Assembly (NCBI GenBank): GCA_023678885.1
Contig: CM042955.1
Location: forward strand, 18,549,835 to 18,613,834
Direction: 5' to 3'
Origin: Pogostemon cablin
Lineage: Eukaryota; Streptophyta; Magnoliopsida; Lamiales; Lamiaceae
Length of the DNA: 64,000 nucleotides
Below the pieces are notes generated by a model. It saw nothing but the letters and a program-made list of their open reading frames with translations, had not been told where the DNA came from and ran no database searches. Below are positions 62,380 to 64,000 of the stretch, piece by piece (position 1 is the stretch's first letter; each line of letters begins with the position of its first letter). The position numbers and the translations under genes were made by a program.

Positions 62380-62960
62380 AGAAAGAATAACTAAATTCAT
62401 TAAAAAGAGTAACATAATTAATAGGAAAGAATAACCATGTAAATTAACAACAAAATTTTCAAAATTTATTTTTAGAAAATTAGAGTAATCCAATTTATTA
62501 TATAAAGTAACTTGATTAATAGAAAAAAGTAATCTAAAATATGTTTGACACATTAAATTTTTATTAACATTTCTTAAATTTTATATTTTATTTTATAAAC
62601 TAAACACTATATAATTTAATTCTTTTACAATAAATCACTACATTTTTTTTTTAAAATAGAATATCAAATTAAATAATAATCTAATTTATTAGATAGAGTA
62701 TCCCAAATAATAAATAAGAGTAACCTAAAAAATGTGAACCATCAGAATCTCAAATCAACTTAATTCATTACAAAGAGTAGTCAAATTAGTAATAAAAAAA
62801 AGTAACATAAAAAATATTGACCAAATATAACAATATAACTTTTATACTAAAAAAGTAAATTAATATATCACTATATAAAAGTAATTAGATTACTCTTTTA
62901 AATTAATTAGATTACTCTAAATAAATAATTAGATTACTCTTTTCAAATTAAAAAAATTAC
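62380..62960. repeat. AGAGTAAC-rich degenerate repeat, right block
   Basis: Variants of ATTAAAAAGAGTAACATAAT recur through the block. It ends with the inverted form (TTAGATTACTCTTTT, three times at about 62890-62945), so the block has both orientations. Confidence 0.6.
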
Positions 62961-63547
62961 TACTCCATATTTAAGGTATTCAACAATTGAATACTGGAGT
63001 TTGTATACCAATATTTCTACCATACTAGAAAAGATTCAGACCCAAATAAGCAATATAAATCAAAAACACATTTATAATTTTATTTTGTAGACAATATAAT
63101 CCATGAGTTTGTCAATCTTGAATTCCATCCAACGAATTCATCAATCTTGCTTGAATTCTGACGCATTGATTACCCCTCCAAACTTGACCATATATCACCT
63201 AGATCCAAGCTATTAGAAATGAAAGCAATTAGGTTAAAATGGTCATTAAGTATCAAGTTTCTTTCATTAGGCAGCAAATAAGGAATTGAATTGTCATTAC
63301 CATAAAAGGAAATGGCCATGGAAAGAACAGGACCTCAATATGCATGCCAAGAGAAGCCTTCCTTGAAATTATTTCAATCAGAAAATTGATGGTCCATCTT
63401 CCAAGATCGAATCTTGTTTTTTGGCATGTGTAGAACCAAAATGTCCATCAGAGCTTCCTAACCTACCCAGAACCCGAATTCAAGCGAGAATCCAGAGTCC
63501 AAGGAATAATCCCTCCTCACGATGATCTTCAACCAAATTGAATATGC
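62961..63547. other. Unassigned flank of the CACTA element
   Basis: Less AT-rich than the preceding repeats; no domain recognised on either strand. Confidence 0.35.
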
Positions 63548-64000
63548 CACTACACCAAAAACGCTGATAAACATCGATTAAAAACCGATGTCTATTTCAC
63601 AATGCAGCCGATGTTGAAGCCCCCGATGTTGAAAGTAGGCGCTGATAGACATTGATTTTTAACCGATGTTTTTCTTGAAAAGACATCGATGTATAACCGA
63701 TGTCTAAAGGTTTCAACCGATGTCTTTCCAAGAGACGATATCGTTTGGATGTCAAAAGACATCAGGTATCCACCGATGTCTTTCTAAGAAAACACATCGG
63801 TTGCGAACAAAAGACATCATTTATAAACCGATGTCTATTGAAGATAAGACATCGGTTGGGACAAAAAGACATCGCTTTTCCACCGATGTCTTTCTAAGAA
63901 AAGACATCGATTGGGACTAAAAGACATCGTTTTTCCACCGATATCTTTTTTAGAAAAGACATCGGTTTTGCATCAAAACACATCATCTTTCCACCGATGT
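63548..64000. mobile_element. CACTA (En/Spm-type) transposon, terminal part
   Basis: The terminus CACTACACCAAAAACGC at 63548 is the classic CACTA end. It is followed by dense subterminal repeats in both orientations: ACCGATGTCTTT and AAGACATCGGTT, with a period near 55 bp from about 63660 (for example around 63773, 63828, 63883 and 63937). Such arrays are transposase-binding sites in this superfamily. The window ends inside the array, so coding capacity and the other terminus are unseen. The preceding three bases, TGC, are the candidate target duplication. Confidence 0.85.

Noticed and set aside
63660..64000. Regularly spaced short repeats resembling a CRISPR array
   Set aside because: Plant nuclear context, repeats in both orientations and a CACTACACCAAAA terminus show CACTA subterminal repeats.

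Overview
This is a nuclear window from a flowering plant, most likely a dicot. It is AT-rich, its genes are split by many introns with GT..AG borders, and it is packed with plant transposons: Ty1/copia, a TRIM, a tRNA-derived SINE, hAT-type and Stowaway-type MITEs and a CACTA end. The protein families present (CC-NBS-LRR receptor, GATA zinc finger, MUT9-like/HD16 kinase, cytosolic NADP-malic enzyme, cereblon, a CYP93-like P450 fragment) are typical of eudicots. I cannot fix the species. All exon models below were built by reading splice borders and frame by eye, without transcripts.

Layout. 1-4.9 kb: transposon debris (a DUF1985-like exon on the minus strand), a degenerate minisatellite, microsatellites, and a SINE whose body has been tandemly amplified just in front of an NLR gene. 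4.96-7.88 kb: a CC-NBS-LRR gene broken by a frameshift between its NB-ARC and LRR halves. 8.7-13.5 kb: a decayed Ty1/copia element. 13.5-13.9 kb: a second copy of sequence seen at 2.9-3.2 kb, interrupted by a piece of plastid rpoA. 15.0-17.6 kb: a non-autonomous LTR element on the minus strand with a hAT-type MITE nested in it. 17.6-23.7 kb: AT-rich intergenic DNA with MITEs and two exon-like remnants.

23.7-25.0 kb: a two-exon GATA factor gene on the minus strand. 25-34.8 kb: intergenic DNA with a TRIM, Stowaway and hAT-type MITEs, local tandem duplications and an isolated cluster of four CACGTG boxes. 35.95-40.8 kb: a 16-exon MLK/HD16-type casein-kinase-1-like gene (minus) whose exon 1 frame is disturbed. 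41-49.6 kb: intergenic DNA with MITEs and a long-TIR element. 49.86-54.10 kb: an intact 19-exon NADP-malic enzyme gene (plus). 54.72-59.50 kb: an intact 10-exon cereblon homologue (minus). 59.5-64 kb: a P450 pseudogene fragment, AGTAAC-rich repeats and the left end of a CACTA transposon that runs off the window.

The four housekeeping or regulatory genes are unrelated in pathway and form no operon-like unit. I found no convincing new multi-gene system. The most unusual items are the amplified SINE abutting the NLR, the plastid rpoA insertion with an unoccupied paralogous site in the same window, the minisatellite open in all three forward frames, and a MITE family with GTGCACCCGGG termini.
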